Source: Candidatus Cloacimonadota bacterium (GTDB lineage Bacteria > Cloacimonadota > Cloacimonadia > Cloacimonadales > TCS61). From it: 64,000 nucleotides of DNA. The notes beneath the pieces are model-generated. The model searched no databases, was not told the origin of the DNA, and saw only the letters and a list, made by a program, of their open reading frames with translations. The stretch spans positions 62,001-126,000 of the forward strand of contig JAIPIH010000002.1 of NCBI GenBank assembly GCA_021734835.1, given 5' to 3'. This document shows, piece by piece, positions 55,891 to 63,998 of the stretch; within the stretch, counting starts at the first letter, position 1, and every line of letters begins with the position of its first letter. A program made the translations under genes and the position numbers.

Positions 55891-56367
55891 ATGGCAGAAA
55901 ACAATAAAATTGAAAAAACAAAAAAATTCTCTCTGATCGAACTGATCATGGTGATAATGTTAGTTGGTATTGTTTTTACACTTATCATACCTTTAAGAGA
56001 AGACAAATTAAATTTGAAAAAATTAGAGGAAGCAGTTTATAACATGCAGGTGATAGCCAGAGCGGATGTAAAATTTAAAGAAGATCCAGCTAACGGATAT
56101 TATATCTTTGAACATACAGTTGTTAAACTGGATGAGAAAGGCGAATATATCGGAGAAGACCTCTTATTCATCGGAGACGAACTCAAAAAAACTGATGATA
56201 AATTCTTATTTGATTATGCGGTAACAGATACAACGGTTACAGCAACTTCAAATCTGAATTTCGGTAAGAAAGGTGCTTCTATTTATTATTACCTGCCGAA
56301 TGGACCTTGGGGTGTGCGTAACGATAATATTTCTGAAAGTATTTTTGACCCAAACTGGCTCCCATAA
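55891..56367 (+). CDS. Prepilin-like protein with an N-terminal methylation-type segment
   Basis: 158 residues. After a 13-residue basic leader comes FSLIELIMVIMLVGIVFTL, the type IV pilin/pseudopilin helix with Glu at +5. The residue before the cleavage site is Lys rather than the nearly invariant Gly, so processing by a standard prepilin peptidase is uncertain. The C-terminal part is a small soluble domain rich in Lys and Asp. No other pilus genes lie nearby. A strong terminator follows 29 bases after the stop. Confidence 0.8.
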   Translation: MAENNKIEKTKKFSLIELIMVIMLVGIVFTLIIPLREDKLNLKKLEEAVYNMQVIARADVKFKEDPANGYYIFEHTVVKLDEKGEYIGEDLLFIGDELKKTDDKFLFDYAVTDTTVTATSNLNFGKKGASIYYYLPNGPWGVRNDNISESIFDPNWLP

Positions 56368-56381
56368 CTTATTCAGCTTAT

Positions 56382-57992
56382 ATGAATATATTTCATAGCC
56401 TTCAAGATAACAATTTTCTTGAAGGCTTTTTAAATTTACCTGCCTTCTTGATCTCTTATGCTGAGATTCATTATCACTTCAAATTTCTTGTCCCAAAATA
56501 TTATAAAAAAGAACCGGAAATAATTACCGATATACCGATCAGAGTTATCAGGAATAAAGATAGGACAATACCTTTTTTAATTATTGTGAAAGACGCTCAT
56601 TTATACAATATATTAATTCATTCTGTAAAGGTAACACTTGAATTTAAAGCAGGCAGCAGAAACCTGGAGCTTAATATCAACCGAGAAATTAAGGAAAAAT
56701 ACTATTCCCGAATATTTGATCTTGATGTTAGAGATATTGAGCCTGATCAAGTTTTAAAGATCTCAGCTAAACTTGAAGTAAAGATCAACGATAAGATAAA
56801 AATTGTGGTAAATGATAATTATTCTGATATCAATACAGAATTTTATACCACTTTTTACGCCCGGGACAGCTTACCGCTTCCCGTTGATTGGTTTGCTGGT
56901 GAAACACATTATCACAGCATTCATACTGCTGATCAAGTGGAGTTTGGTGCTGATATACCAGCTACAGCTAAGATGGCACAAGCGCTTGGTTTGAACTGGG
57001 TTTTTATAACTGATCACTCTTATGATCTTGATGACAGCCTGGATTCCTATACAGAAAATGATAAAAAACTGCCGATTTGGCTGCAAATGAAAGAAAATGT
57101 AAAAAAGAGTGATAGTGAAACTTTGAGAATGATCGCCGGTGAAGAAGTATCTATTGCCAATGCAAAAGGCAAAAACGTTCACATGGTGGCGGTGGATTAT
57201 AAAAACTTTATTGAAGGTAGAGGCGACAGCGCTGAAAAATGGTTTAGAAATAAACCGCAACGTCATCTTACGGAAATAAGTGAATTACATCAGGAAGATA
57301 ATTTATTCTTCGCAGCTCATCCGATCGATAAAGTTCCATTTTTACAAAAACTTACCTTAAGACGTGGTAACTGGACAGAGCAGGATTATCAGGAGAGCGG
57401 CATAAACATCCTGCAGATAATTAATCGCAGTGATCAAATAAGTTTGAATTCTGCCCTGAATTACTGGAGAAAACTACTTCTCAAGGGAAAAAGATTTTTG
57501 ATCATCGCCGGAAATGATGCTCATGGAAACTTCAATGTGATGCGGCAGATCAAGATACCTTTTCGGAAATTATTTGCTTCCAGGGATCAGGTGTTTGGAA
57601 ACTTCTTTACAGCGTTTAAGTATAAGAACAACTCTCCTGCTGCCGGTATAAAGAACGGAGAAATAATTGTCAGCAACGGTCCATTCCTCTGCTTCCATCT
57701 GCAAACTGAAAAGAAGAACTTTTCTATCGGTTCAATTTTTTCAGGTAAAAATGCCAGGTTAACTTATGAAATCGGGACTACAGCCGAATTTGGTGAGACT
57801 AGGAAGCTAACTTTGATCATAGGTGATTGCAGTAAAGGAACAGAAACTGAAATAATTAATCCCAAAAACAATTTTATAATTGAACTTCCTGAAAATGGTT
57901 ATCTCCGTATGATATTAAATACGGAGAATGACGGAATTGTTATTACTAATCCTATCTGGATTGAGCAAATTTCAGTTGTTACGCAAACTTAA
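56382..57992 (+). CDS. CehA/McbA-type PHP-fold metallohydrolase
   Basis: Up to 536 residues. A beta-rich N-terminal region (about 40-160) precedes a PHP domain with GETHYHSIHT near residue 167, FITDHSYDLDD near 206, and AAHPIDK and AGNDAHGN further on, all metal ligands of the family. Substrate unknown. The start is uncertain. The first ATG (56382) lacks a ribosome site and lies just before a terminator hairpin that would fall in codons 6-17. The next plausible start is a TTG at 56448. The 3' end overlaps the convergent ksgA by 21 bases. Confidence 0.83.
   Translation: MNIFHSLQDNNFLEGFLNLPAFLISYAEIHYHFKFLVPKYYKKEPEIITDIPIRVIRNKDRTIPFLIIVKDAHLYNILIHSVKVTLEFKAGSRNLELNINREIKEKYYSRIFDLDVRDIEPDQVLKISAKLEVKINDKIKIVVNDNYSDINTEFYTTFYARDSLPLPVDWFAGETHYHSIHTADQVEFGADIPATAKMAQALGLNWVFITDHSYDLDDSLDSYTENDKKLPIWLQMKENVKKSDSETLRMIAGEEVSIANAKGKNVHMVAVDYKNFIEGRGDSAEKWFRNKPQRHLTEISELHQEDNLFFAAHPIDKVPFLQKLTLRRGNWTEQDYQESGINILQIINRSDQISLNSALNYWRKLLLKGKRFLIIAGNDAHGNFNVMRQIKIPFRKLFASRDQVFGNFFTAFKYKNNSPAAGIKNGEIIVSNGPFLCFHLQTEKKNFSIGSIFSGKNARLTYEIGTTAEFGETRKLTLIIGDCSKGTETEIINPKNNFIIELPENGYLRMILNTENDGIVITNPIWIEQISVVTQT
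56397..56431 (+). terminator. Strong intrinsic terminator after the prepilin-like gene
   Basis: AGCCTTCAAGA (56397-56407), a nine-base loop and TCTTGAAGGCT (56417-56427) form a perfect 11-pair stem followed by TTTTT. It lies 29 bases past the prepilin-like stop, but overlaps the apparent 5' end of the next gene. Confidence 0.85.
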
Positions 57993-58766
57993 AATATCTT
58001 CATACAACTCGATAAAATCTTTTTCGGTAAGGGTCTCCCCTCTTCTGGTTAGTTCTATACGGCTTATTGATCCCAGTTCCTGCAGCTTCTCTTTGCATAA
58101 CAGCATCCGTAAATTTCGACGTAACATTTTACGCCTGTTCTGAAATGCAAAACCTACTACTTTCCAAAATAGAGCTTCATCTTCTAAATGAGGTTTATCC
58201 GGTCTTGGTGTTAAAATAACAACTGCTGAATCAACTTTGGGAACAGGATAAAAAAGATGCGGCTTGACCGTGAATCCATATTTTATCCGGAAATTGAACT
58301 GCATCTTGAGCGTAAGTTTGCCGTAATCTTTCGTGCCCGGTTGAGCTGTGATCCTGTCGGCAACTTCTTTCTGTATCATAATAACGATACGTGAAAATGA
58401 GCCGGAAAATTCCGTTACTTTAAATAAAAAAGGCGAAGTGATCTGATACGGCAGATTTGCAACTAACTTCACTTGCTTATCTCTTAGATATTTTGCCCAA
58501 TCAATCTTCAGTATATCCTGATTGATCAAATCTATGCTTGTGCCGAATTTACCAATTAATTTAGAACTCAAATCATTATCAATTTCAAAACAGGTTAACC
58601 TGCCTTTTTGCAGCACTAAACTCTCTGTTAATATCCCTTTTCCCGGACCTATTTCCCAAACTTCTTCATTTTCTGTTAGCTCGGCAAGATCCACTATTTT
58701 AGAAGCAATATTCTTATCTTGCAAAAAATGCTGACCCAATTTCTTCTTCGGTCTAAAAGATTTCAT
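57972..58766 (-). CDS. rsmA: 16S rRNA (adenine-1518/1519-N6,N6)-dimethyltransferase
   Basis: KsgA enzyme of 264 residues, involved in 30S maturation. The opening KKLGQHFLQDKNI, SAM motif VWEIGPGKGILTESL near residue 36, and catalytic NLPYQITSPFLFK near 104 are all present, followed by the helical rRNA-binding end. Its ATG directly follows the hslO stop. Confidence 0.96.
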   Translation of the reverse strand: MKSFRPKKKLGQHFLQDKNIASKIVDLAELTENEEVWEIGPGKGILTESLVLQKGRLTCFEIDNDLSSKLIGKFGTSIDLINQDILKIDWAKYLRDKQVKLVANLPYQITSPFLFKVTEFSGSFSRIVIMIQKEVADRITAQPGTKDYGKLTLKMQFNFRIKYGFTVKPHLFYPVPKVDSAVVILTPRPDKPHLEDEALFWKVVGFAFQNRRKMLRRNLRMLLCKEKLQELGSISRIELTRRGETLTEKDFIELYEDILSLRNN

Positions 58767-59645
58767 CTACATACCTGCTAAGATCGTTTCGATCTTCTGC
58801 CTATCAAATTTGTATTCGGTGTTACAAAAATGGCAATGCACCTTCAGCGTTTCATTTGTTTGAATAGCTTCCTGCAGTTCCGCTCTGGAAAGCAGTTTAA
58901 TGCCCTGCTTGAATTTTTCTTTGGAACAATCACAGCGGTAATCTACTGGTGTTGTCTCTTTTATTTCGTGCGGCATATCCTGCAAAATAAATTTTTTGAT
59001 AAGATCTTCTATACTATAACCCATATCCATCATATCAGTTAAATTGGGGAATCGGGCTAAATTAGCTTCCAAATTGGAAATCACTTCATTTGGAGTTTCC
59101 GGTAAGATCTGGATGATGAATCCTCCGGCTTGTTTGATAGAACCATCGGGCTGGACCATTACTCCCAAACCTACAGGGGAAGGTATTTGCTCTGAATGAA
59201 CAAAATAATAGGTGAGATCTTTAGCAACTGTGGAATATTTTAATTCTACCTGACCGACATAAGGATTTTTAAGACCGAGATCTCTGCTCACCGTCAGCGT
59301 TCCTTTACCAATCGCCTTTTGTATATTGAAGCTGCCTGTCTTCTTATTTAAAGCAAACTCCAGCTCAGGATTCTTAATGTAACCTTTTACAAATCCGTTT
59401 TTCCTGGCGGTTACAATTGCTGCACCGGCCGGTCCGTTGCCGTCTAATCTTAAAGTTAAAATATTTTGCTCTGATCTTAAGTCGTTCGCCATCATCAGAG
59501 CGCCGCAGATCATCCGACCCAGTATTACCGAATTTGTCATTGATAAATGATGGATATCTACAGCTTTCTGCACTGTTACGGTTGCATCGATAGCTTTAAA
59601 ACGTAAGCTTTTATCTTTGGTCATACCTCTGATGATCCTATCCAT
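58767..59645 (-). CDS. hslO: Redox-regulated chaperone Hsp33
   Basis: 292 residues from the ATG at 59645, which has an excellent GAGGAG ribosome site. The longer reading from a TTG at 59699 begins inside a TTGACA hexamer and is unlikely. The N-terminal MDRIIRGMTKDKSLRF is typical. The redox switch has all four zinc cysteines (CDC near residue 245 and CHFC near 275). Hsp33 protects against oxidative unfolding. It abuts ksgA. Confidence 0.94.
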   Translation of the reverse strand: MDRIIRGMTKDKSLRFKAIDATVTVQKAVDIHHLSMTNSVILGRMICGALMMANDLRSEQNILTLRLDGNGPAGAAIVTARKNGFVKGYIKNPELEFALNKKTGSFNIQKAIGKGTLTVSRDLGLKNPYVGQVELKYSTVAKDLTYYFVHSEQIPSPVGLGVMVQPDGSIKQAGGFIIQILPETPNEVISNLEANLARFPNLTDMMDMGYSIEDLIKKFILQDMPHEIKETTPVDYRCDCSKEKFKQGIKLLSRAELQEAIQTNETLKVHCHFCNTEYKFDRQKIETILAGM

Positions 59646-59734
59646 CTGCTCTCCTCGATCAGCTTTTTGTCCATCTTCCGAATGTTGATTATTTGTCAAA
59701 TTTTTAAAATAAATAGCACGTTATCAAGGCAGCG

Positions 59735-59776
59735 AACACCCCACGGCTAAAGCCGCACCCCTCTGCCAGAGGGGAA
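59735..59776 (-). repeat. Modular palindromic repeat, copy 1 (inverted)
   Basis: AACACCCC, an inner hairpin CGGCT/AGCCG, then ACCCCTCT GCC AGAGGGGAA. It matches the same scheme as copies 2 and 3 but in reverse orientation. Confidence 0.8.
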
Positions 59777-59885
59777 TTTGGTTCTCTGCTGCTCTTCTGC
59801 ATAGAGGAATTCAGGGCTTTCTCTGGTTTTTTTTGAGAGACACGATTATGATGTTCATTCTGCCTTTTCACTTTCTTTCCTTTAA

Positions 59886-59930
59886 TTCCCCTCTCTTAGA
59901 GGGGTGGATTTCGTAGAAAGACGGGGTGTT
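59886..59930 (+). repeat. Modular palindromic repeat, copy 2
   Basis: TTCCCCTCT CTT AGAGGGGTG, a weak inner hairpin (TTTC/GAAA), then CGGGGTGTT. The outer arms are identical to copy 3. Confidence 0.8.
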
Positions 59931-59934
59931 TCTG

Positions 59935-59983
59935 TTCCCCTCTCATAGAGGGGTGTCCCGAAGGCTTTCGGGACGGGGTGTTT
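59935..59983 (+). repeat. Modular palindromic repeat, copy 3
   Basis: TTCCCCTCT CAT AGAGGGGTG, a strong inner hairpin TCCCGAA/TTCGGGA, then CGGGGTGTT. It lies 20 bases past the methylase stop and could serve as its terminator. Confidence 0.82.
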
Positions 59984-60002
59984 ATCTCAACTCCCCCAAC
60001 TC

Positions 60003-63000
60003 CTACTCGTCCCGGCGTAGCGCAGCGAAGTCGGACACACTCATCCTCTCATAATCTTCTTTTCTCAAACCAAACTGATTCAGAACATTATCCAACTCAG
60101 GATCGACTATCTTAACCTCTTCATAAGTAAGCTCGTATATTTTGTAAACCATTAGATCGATTTGATCTTCAATACCTTTAGTATTTTCACCATTTTTCTT
60201 TGTTTCAAGAATCAAATTCACAAGTTCTTCGAACAAATATTGTTTGTCAGTTTGTTTAATTGGAATTTTTCCTAAGTAATATTTATCAAAATGCATAGTT
60301 CTGATGGCAGAACAATAAATAAATTTATAGGCATACCATGATATCAATTTTGAATTCAAAATAGATAAAATGTATTGTAGTGAGAAAAATGAATTATATA
60401 TTACAGTATTTTGTACAGTATCAACAGAAAAGATTGATCCTTCAAAATCAACAGAACTTACAAGTAAAACATGTGGGTATGGATTTTCAATATGTGCAAC
60501 CAAATCTTGTGAAATGATTTTTTGATTTTGCATAAAGTTAAATTTTTTTGGATGAGATTCAATCTCTGAATTATCAATATACCCTTTTATACTCCTGATA
60601 TTATATTTTTCTATATCTTTACCACCAATTACTGGGACATTACCAACTGGTTTTAAGTATTTTTGAAGACCAATACCTCGTTTTGTATTTGATATTTCTG
60701 ATAATGGTAGTACATTGGAGATCACTTTAAAGTAAGTATCTAATTCATTTTCACTCACATCACAGATCCAAGCTCTTAGTTGTTTCACAATTTCTTTATT
60801 GATTGTGTTGACTTGATCTATTGTTTTTCCATTAAATTTTAAAGATTTATAAGTCTTAGATTTTATCGAAGAATAAGTGAATGAAACCTGTTCAAGTAAA
60901 ACATCTTCAAAACCTTTTTCCACATCAAGTAAGGATGAAGTCCTGGTCAATAATGCGAGAACCAAGCTGAACCATCTTCCTGAATAAAGCAAAGATTTTG
61001 GTACAATAAGTGTTAATGTTCCGTCTTTTGCTAAATATTTATTTTTACTATAATCAATAAAATACGAGGCTGAATTAGGGTTTTTTGTATCTATCAATTG
61101 TTGTTTTATATACTCTTTTTGAGCTGCTGACATATCCGCACCATACGGGGGATTTGCTATTATAATATCAAACCCATTGCTAATACCAAACATCCAACTG
61201 GGATCAAACCAACCGGAAGCCTTATCTTCAAAAGGATTCCAGCTTATTAGCTTATTGAAATACTTAGAATGGATTTGATGTTCAATTACAATATTATAGA
61301 GTTTCTTTTGAATATCTTTAATCTTATTTTCTAATTGAGCTTTTTTCGATTTATCAAACTCATAAAAATATTGTTCACGAACTTCTTCCATATCGGTCAC
61401 ACACTCTTCATAGGCATGTTTTATAGTCCAATCATCAAGATCAGGTGTTTTCCCTAATCCAATGAGAGTATTGGCTGTTACAAATTTGAATGATAGGTTT
61501 GGTAATGGATGAATATTCCTGTTTGCCTTATTATCAATGATATTTTCATCTACAATGAGAGTAAGGAATAATCGCAGCTTGGAAATTTCTGTAGCAATCG
61601 GTTGGATATCAACTCCGTATATTGCGTTTTGGATAATACCCATTTTGTGCTTGTATTTCCAGTTCTCATTCATCAGTTTATCTTCCAGAGTCTGCCGCAC
61701 CAGTTTATTGGGTATTTTCTCCAATTGTCTAATTACCCATTCAATTGATTCAGGATCAACCTTCTGTAAAATGAGCAGCATTTTTTGTAAAATCCCCATC
61801 GGAAATGCACCTGAACCACAGGCCGGATCAAGCACTTTAATCTCATCTAAAGCATCTATTACAGCAATTTTCTTATCTTTTGGCAGCTCTGTTCCTTCAA
61901 TGTTGTAATCGAGTAATGCCCGAATAGCAGCTTCTTCAATATCTGTTTTTGTGAGAAGATATTGGATCAATGATTCATCGACCATATATTCCACAATAGG
62001 ACGAGGAGTATAATAACTTCCTGTAGCTTTACGAGCAGTATTTCCTGTTTCTGGATTGATCTCTGCCAGTAGGTTTTCGAAGATTCTACCTAACATTTCA
62101 GGATCAACAGACAAATCAATATCAATAGATGTGTTCTCATCGATAGTGAAGTTGTATGTTTCCAATAGGTTGATAAATTCTTCTAACCATTCATCAGGAA
62201 TCACGAGATTGTAAGATGGCTTATATTCTTTCTCCATAGGAGAATATCGATAAAAATCTTCATGTAGATTAGGATCAAACAAACCACCATTAAGAAATGG
62301 TATAAGATCAAATTCAGAATTACGGAAATCATCTCTTCTTTCTTTGATCGGTGTATTCAGTAGTTCAAAGAATAATGGCTCAATTGTTTTATGATAATAA
62401 TCCCTTTCAATTGCATCTGAAGAAAGTATGTTTTCCGGTATTAATGGAATACCGGCATTCGACTTTTTCTTTTTGAGGAACCAGCAGAAAACCAGTCGAC
62501 CAACCAGCCGCACACTGAACTCCTGCATGGTTTGATGATCATTTGTAGCAGGCAGTTTGAGCATGGAAGGAAAATCAAATTCTCTAGCGCCTTGTTTAAC
62601 CTTGCCACCAACCAGTTTATAGAATAACTTTTGAATTCCATGATAGAATTCTTTATTTACAACTTCTATGGAGAATCTGCTTTGCAGATCTTCGAAATCT
62701 TTAATTCTACCTTTTTCAAAGAGGAATTCCTGCGGAGTATGGATTTTGGCTTCTTCTCCTAAGAAGAAAGAGAAACGCTTGGGATTGGAAAATCTATATT
62801 TTACATCTGTACCTTCCAGTTTCAGGTCGAGAGTTATCAGTGAAAATCGATAGTTATTCGAATTATCTGATACAAAGAAGAAAAGTGCTTTGCTGAGACC
62901 ATGTTCTGCCATTAAGCGGAATGCATCACGAGATACACCAATTCGAGGATCATTTTCAGAGGAATGAGCGATTTCGATTATTGCCAGATCTCCCAGAGAT

Positions 63001-63161
63001 TCACAATCGCCAATCCAATAGGCTTGAGGTTTAATATACTTGGATGTGAAATCAATATCAATCTGTTCTCTCCGCAGAGAAAAATCGCTTGGTAAGAACT
63101 GATTCTGCAGGAAATTAATCCAGTCCTCTCTATTGTAATTCGAACTTAAAATATGATCCAT
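60003..63161 (-). CDS. Eco57I-like N6-adenine DNA methyltransferase (restriction/defence)
   Basis: 1052 residues. The SAM motif DPACGSGAFPMGILQ is near residue 445, preceded by TGSYYTPRPIVEYMVDESL, and the catalytic NPPY motif (IIANPPYGADMS) is near 670. A predicted target-recognition region fills the C-terminus. The N-terminal ~170 residues contain EIAHSS and ALFFFVSD stretches that could be a degenerate nuclease-like domain, but I see no clear PD-(D/E)xK set. The ribosome site AAGGAG is strong. It follows the helicase-like gene after nine bases. The last ten codons coincide with a palindromic repeat (60009-60036). Confidence 0.9.
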   Translation of the reverse strand: MDHILSSNYNREDWINFLQNQFLPSDFSLRREQIDIDFTSKYIKPQAYWIGDCESLGDLAIIEIAHSSENDPRIGVSRDAFRLMAEHGLSKALFFFVSDNSNNYRFSLITLDLKLEGTDVKYRFSNPKRFSFFLGEEAKIHTPQEFLFEKGRIKDFEDLQSRFSIEVVNKEFYHGIQKLFYKLVGGKVKQGAREFDFPSMLKLPATNDHQTMQEFSVRLVGRLVFCWFLKKKKSNAGIPLIPENILSSDAIERDYYHKTIEPLFFELLNTPIKERRDDFRNSEFDLIPFLNGGLFDPNLHEDFYRYSPMEKEYKPSYNLVIPDEWLEEFINLLETYNFTIDENTSIDIDLSVDPEMLGRIFENLLAEINPETGNTARKATGSYYTPRPIVEYMVDESLIQYLLTKTDIEEAAIRALLDYNIEGTELPKDKKIAVIDALDEIKVLDPACGSGAFPMGILQKMLLILQKVDPESIEWVIRQLEKIPNKLVRQTLEDKLMNENWKYKHKMGIIQNAIYGVDIQPIATEISKLRLFLTLIVDENIIDNKANRNIHPLPNLSFKFVTANTLIGLGKTPDLDDWTIKHAYEECVTDMEEVREQYFYEFDKSKKAQLENKIKDIQKKLYNIVIEHQIHSKYFNKLISWNPFEDKASGWFDPSWMFGISNGFDIIIANPPYGADMSAAQKEYIKQQLIDTKNPNSASYFIDYSKNKYLAKDGTLTLIVPKSLLYSGRWFSLVLALLTRTSSLLDVEKGFEDVLLEQVSFTYSSIKSKTYKSLKFNGKTIDQVNTINKEIVKQLRAWICDVSENELDTYFKVISNVLPLSEISNTKRGIGLQKYLKPVGNVPVIGGKDIEKYNIRSIKGYIDNSEIESHPKKFNFMQNQKIISQDLVAHIENPYPHVLLVSSVDFEGSIFSVDTVQNTVIYNSFFSLQYILSILNSKLISWYAYKFIYCSAIRTMHFDKYYLGKIPIKQTDKQYLFEELVNLILETKKNGENTKGIEDQIDLMVYKIYELTYEEVKIVDPELDNVLNQFGLRKEDYERMSVSDFAALRRDE
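60009..60036. repeat. Palindrome-like repeat inside the methylase 3' end
   Basis: GTCC at one end and GGAC at the other enclose GCGTAGCGCAGCGAAG-like sequence, a GC-rich block unlike its surroundings. It encodes SDFAALRRD at the C-terminus. Confidence 0.55.
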
Positions 63162-63170
63162 GCATGCTCC

Positions 63171-63998
63171 TTATATTAATTCTTCTGATAGTATCAGTGA
63201 CTCGGTTCCTTCATCTATTTTCTTCGCTGCTTTTATGATCTTATCAAGATAGCTGTGTGGAACTTCATTCATTAGTTCTTTTATATCTTTATCAATAGAT
63301 TTTGTATCGATTTTTCGGATAATACTGTAAACACCATCCGGCAGAGAATTAAGCTCTTTACCTACAGTATAAAGATCTTGCAGATAGTCTTTCTTCTTGG
63401 GTACAGCAGTAATCAAAGCTTTTAATTTATTCAGTGTTCGAGCTCGTTTACCTTTGGTAGAAACTTTGGATTTAGATATGTACATATTATCTTTGGCATT
63501 TTGGTAAATCTCATCAAATATATTTGAGACAACATGTGGTTGTTCTGTCAGTTCAGCTTTAAAGAGCTTAAGAGCTTCTTCTGCTGTGATAGCTTCAGAA
63601 TCGGTTTTGCTGATTCCTAACCGGAATGTGAAGTCCTCACCTTTCTTGCCAAATACAAGAACACCTGCTCTGTCTTTTTTTACTGTTCTTCTGGTTCTGC
63701 TTCGATGTTCAATAGCTTTGGCTTTATCGAGCAGTTCCGGTTTACCACTGAGGATATTGTAGTATTCATTTTGATATTCCACGTCCCAGGATTCGCTTTC
63801 CTGAGTTTCTAAAGCTTTGCTGTATTGTTCATGGAAATATGATACCAGTTGTTCTTCATCGGTTAGAACTTGTGTGTCTTCTCCGAGTAGTGTGTCTATC
63901 ATAGCTTTTTTGAGGGTGGAAATCTCTTTTCTTCTGATATGACCTTCGCCAATTTCAGTTGGAAAGTAATTGTAGATATAAAGCTTCTCAAATAGCAT
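63171..63998 (-). CDS. C-terminal part of a probable SNF2-type helicase (partial)
   Basis: At least 275 residues, open to the window edge; the ATG at 63998 is probably internal. The opening LYIYNYFPTEIGEGHIRRKE resembles the segment just after helicase motif VI in large SNF2-like proteins of restriction/defence loci. The remainder is helical with a beta insert (GVLVFGKKGEDFTFRLG) and ends IDEGTESLILSEELI. Helicase motifs themselves lie outside the window. It ends nine bases before the methylase start, so they form one operon. The assignment rests on remembered similarity and context. Confidence 0.6.
   Translation of the reverse strand: MLFEKLYIYNYFPTEIGEGHIRRKEISTLKKAMIDTLLGEDTQVLTDEEQLVSYFHEQYSKALETQESESWDVEYQNEYYNILSGKPELLDKAKAIEHRSRTRRTVKKDRAGVLVFGKKGEDFTFRLGISKTDSEAITAEEALKLFKAELTEQPHVVSNIFDEIYQNAKDNMYISKSKVSTKGKRARTLNKLKALITAVPKKKDYLQDLYTVGKELNSLPDGVYSIIRKIDTKSIDKDIKELMNEVPHSYLDKIIKAAKKIDEGTESLILSEELI

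Larger units (their letters stand above)
59646..60002. other. Gap between hslO and the methylase gene
   Basis: Holds the three palindromic repeats, a TTGACA at 59699-59694 that may serve hslO, and a short plus-strand hairpin with a T run at 59812-59833. No open reading frame with a credible start is seen. Confidence 0.7.

Noticed and set aside
55716-56006. Minus-strand 96-codon reading frame
   Set aside because: It overlaps the prepilin-like gene antisense, has low-complexity composition and no ribosome site.
59646-59699. Longer hslO start at the TTG of 59699
   Set aside because: The TTG is part of a TTGACA hexamer and lacks a ribosome site, while the ATG at 59645 has GAGGAG and matches the usual Hsp33 N-terminus.
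59735-59983. CRISPR array
   Set aside because: Only three copies, in mixed orientation, with irregular spacing and variable inner hairpins rather than unique spacers.
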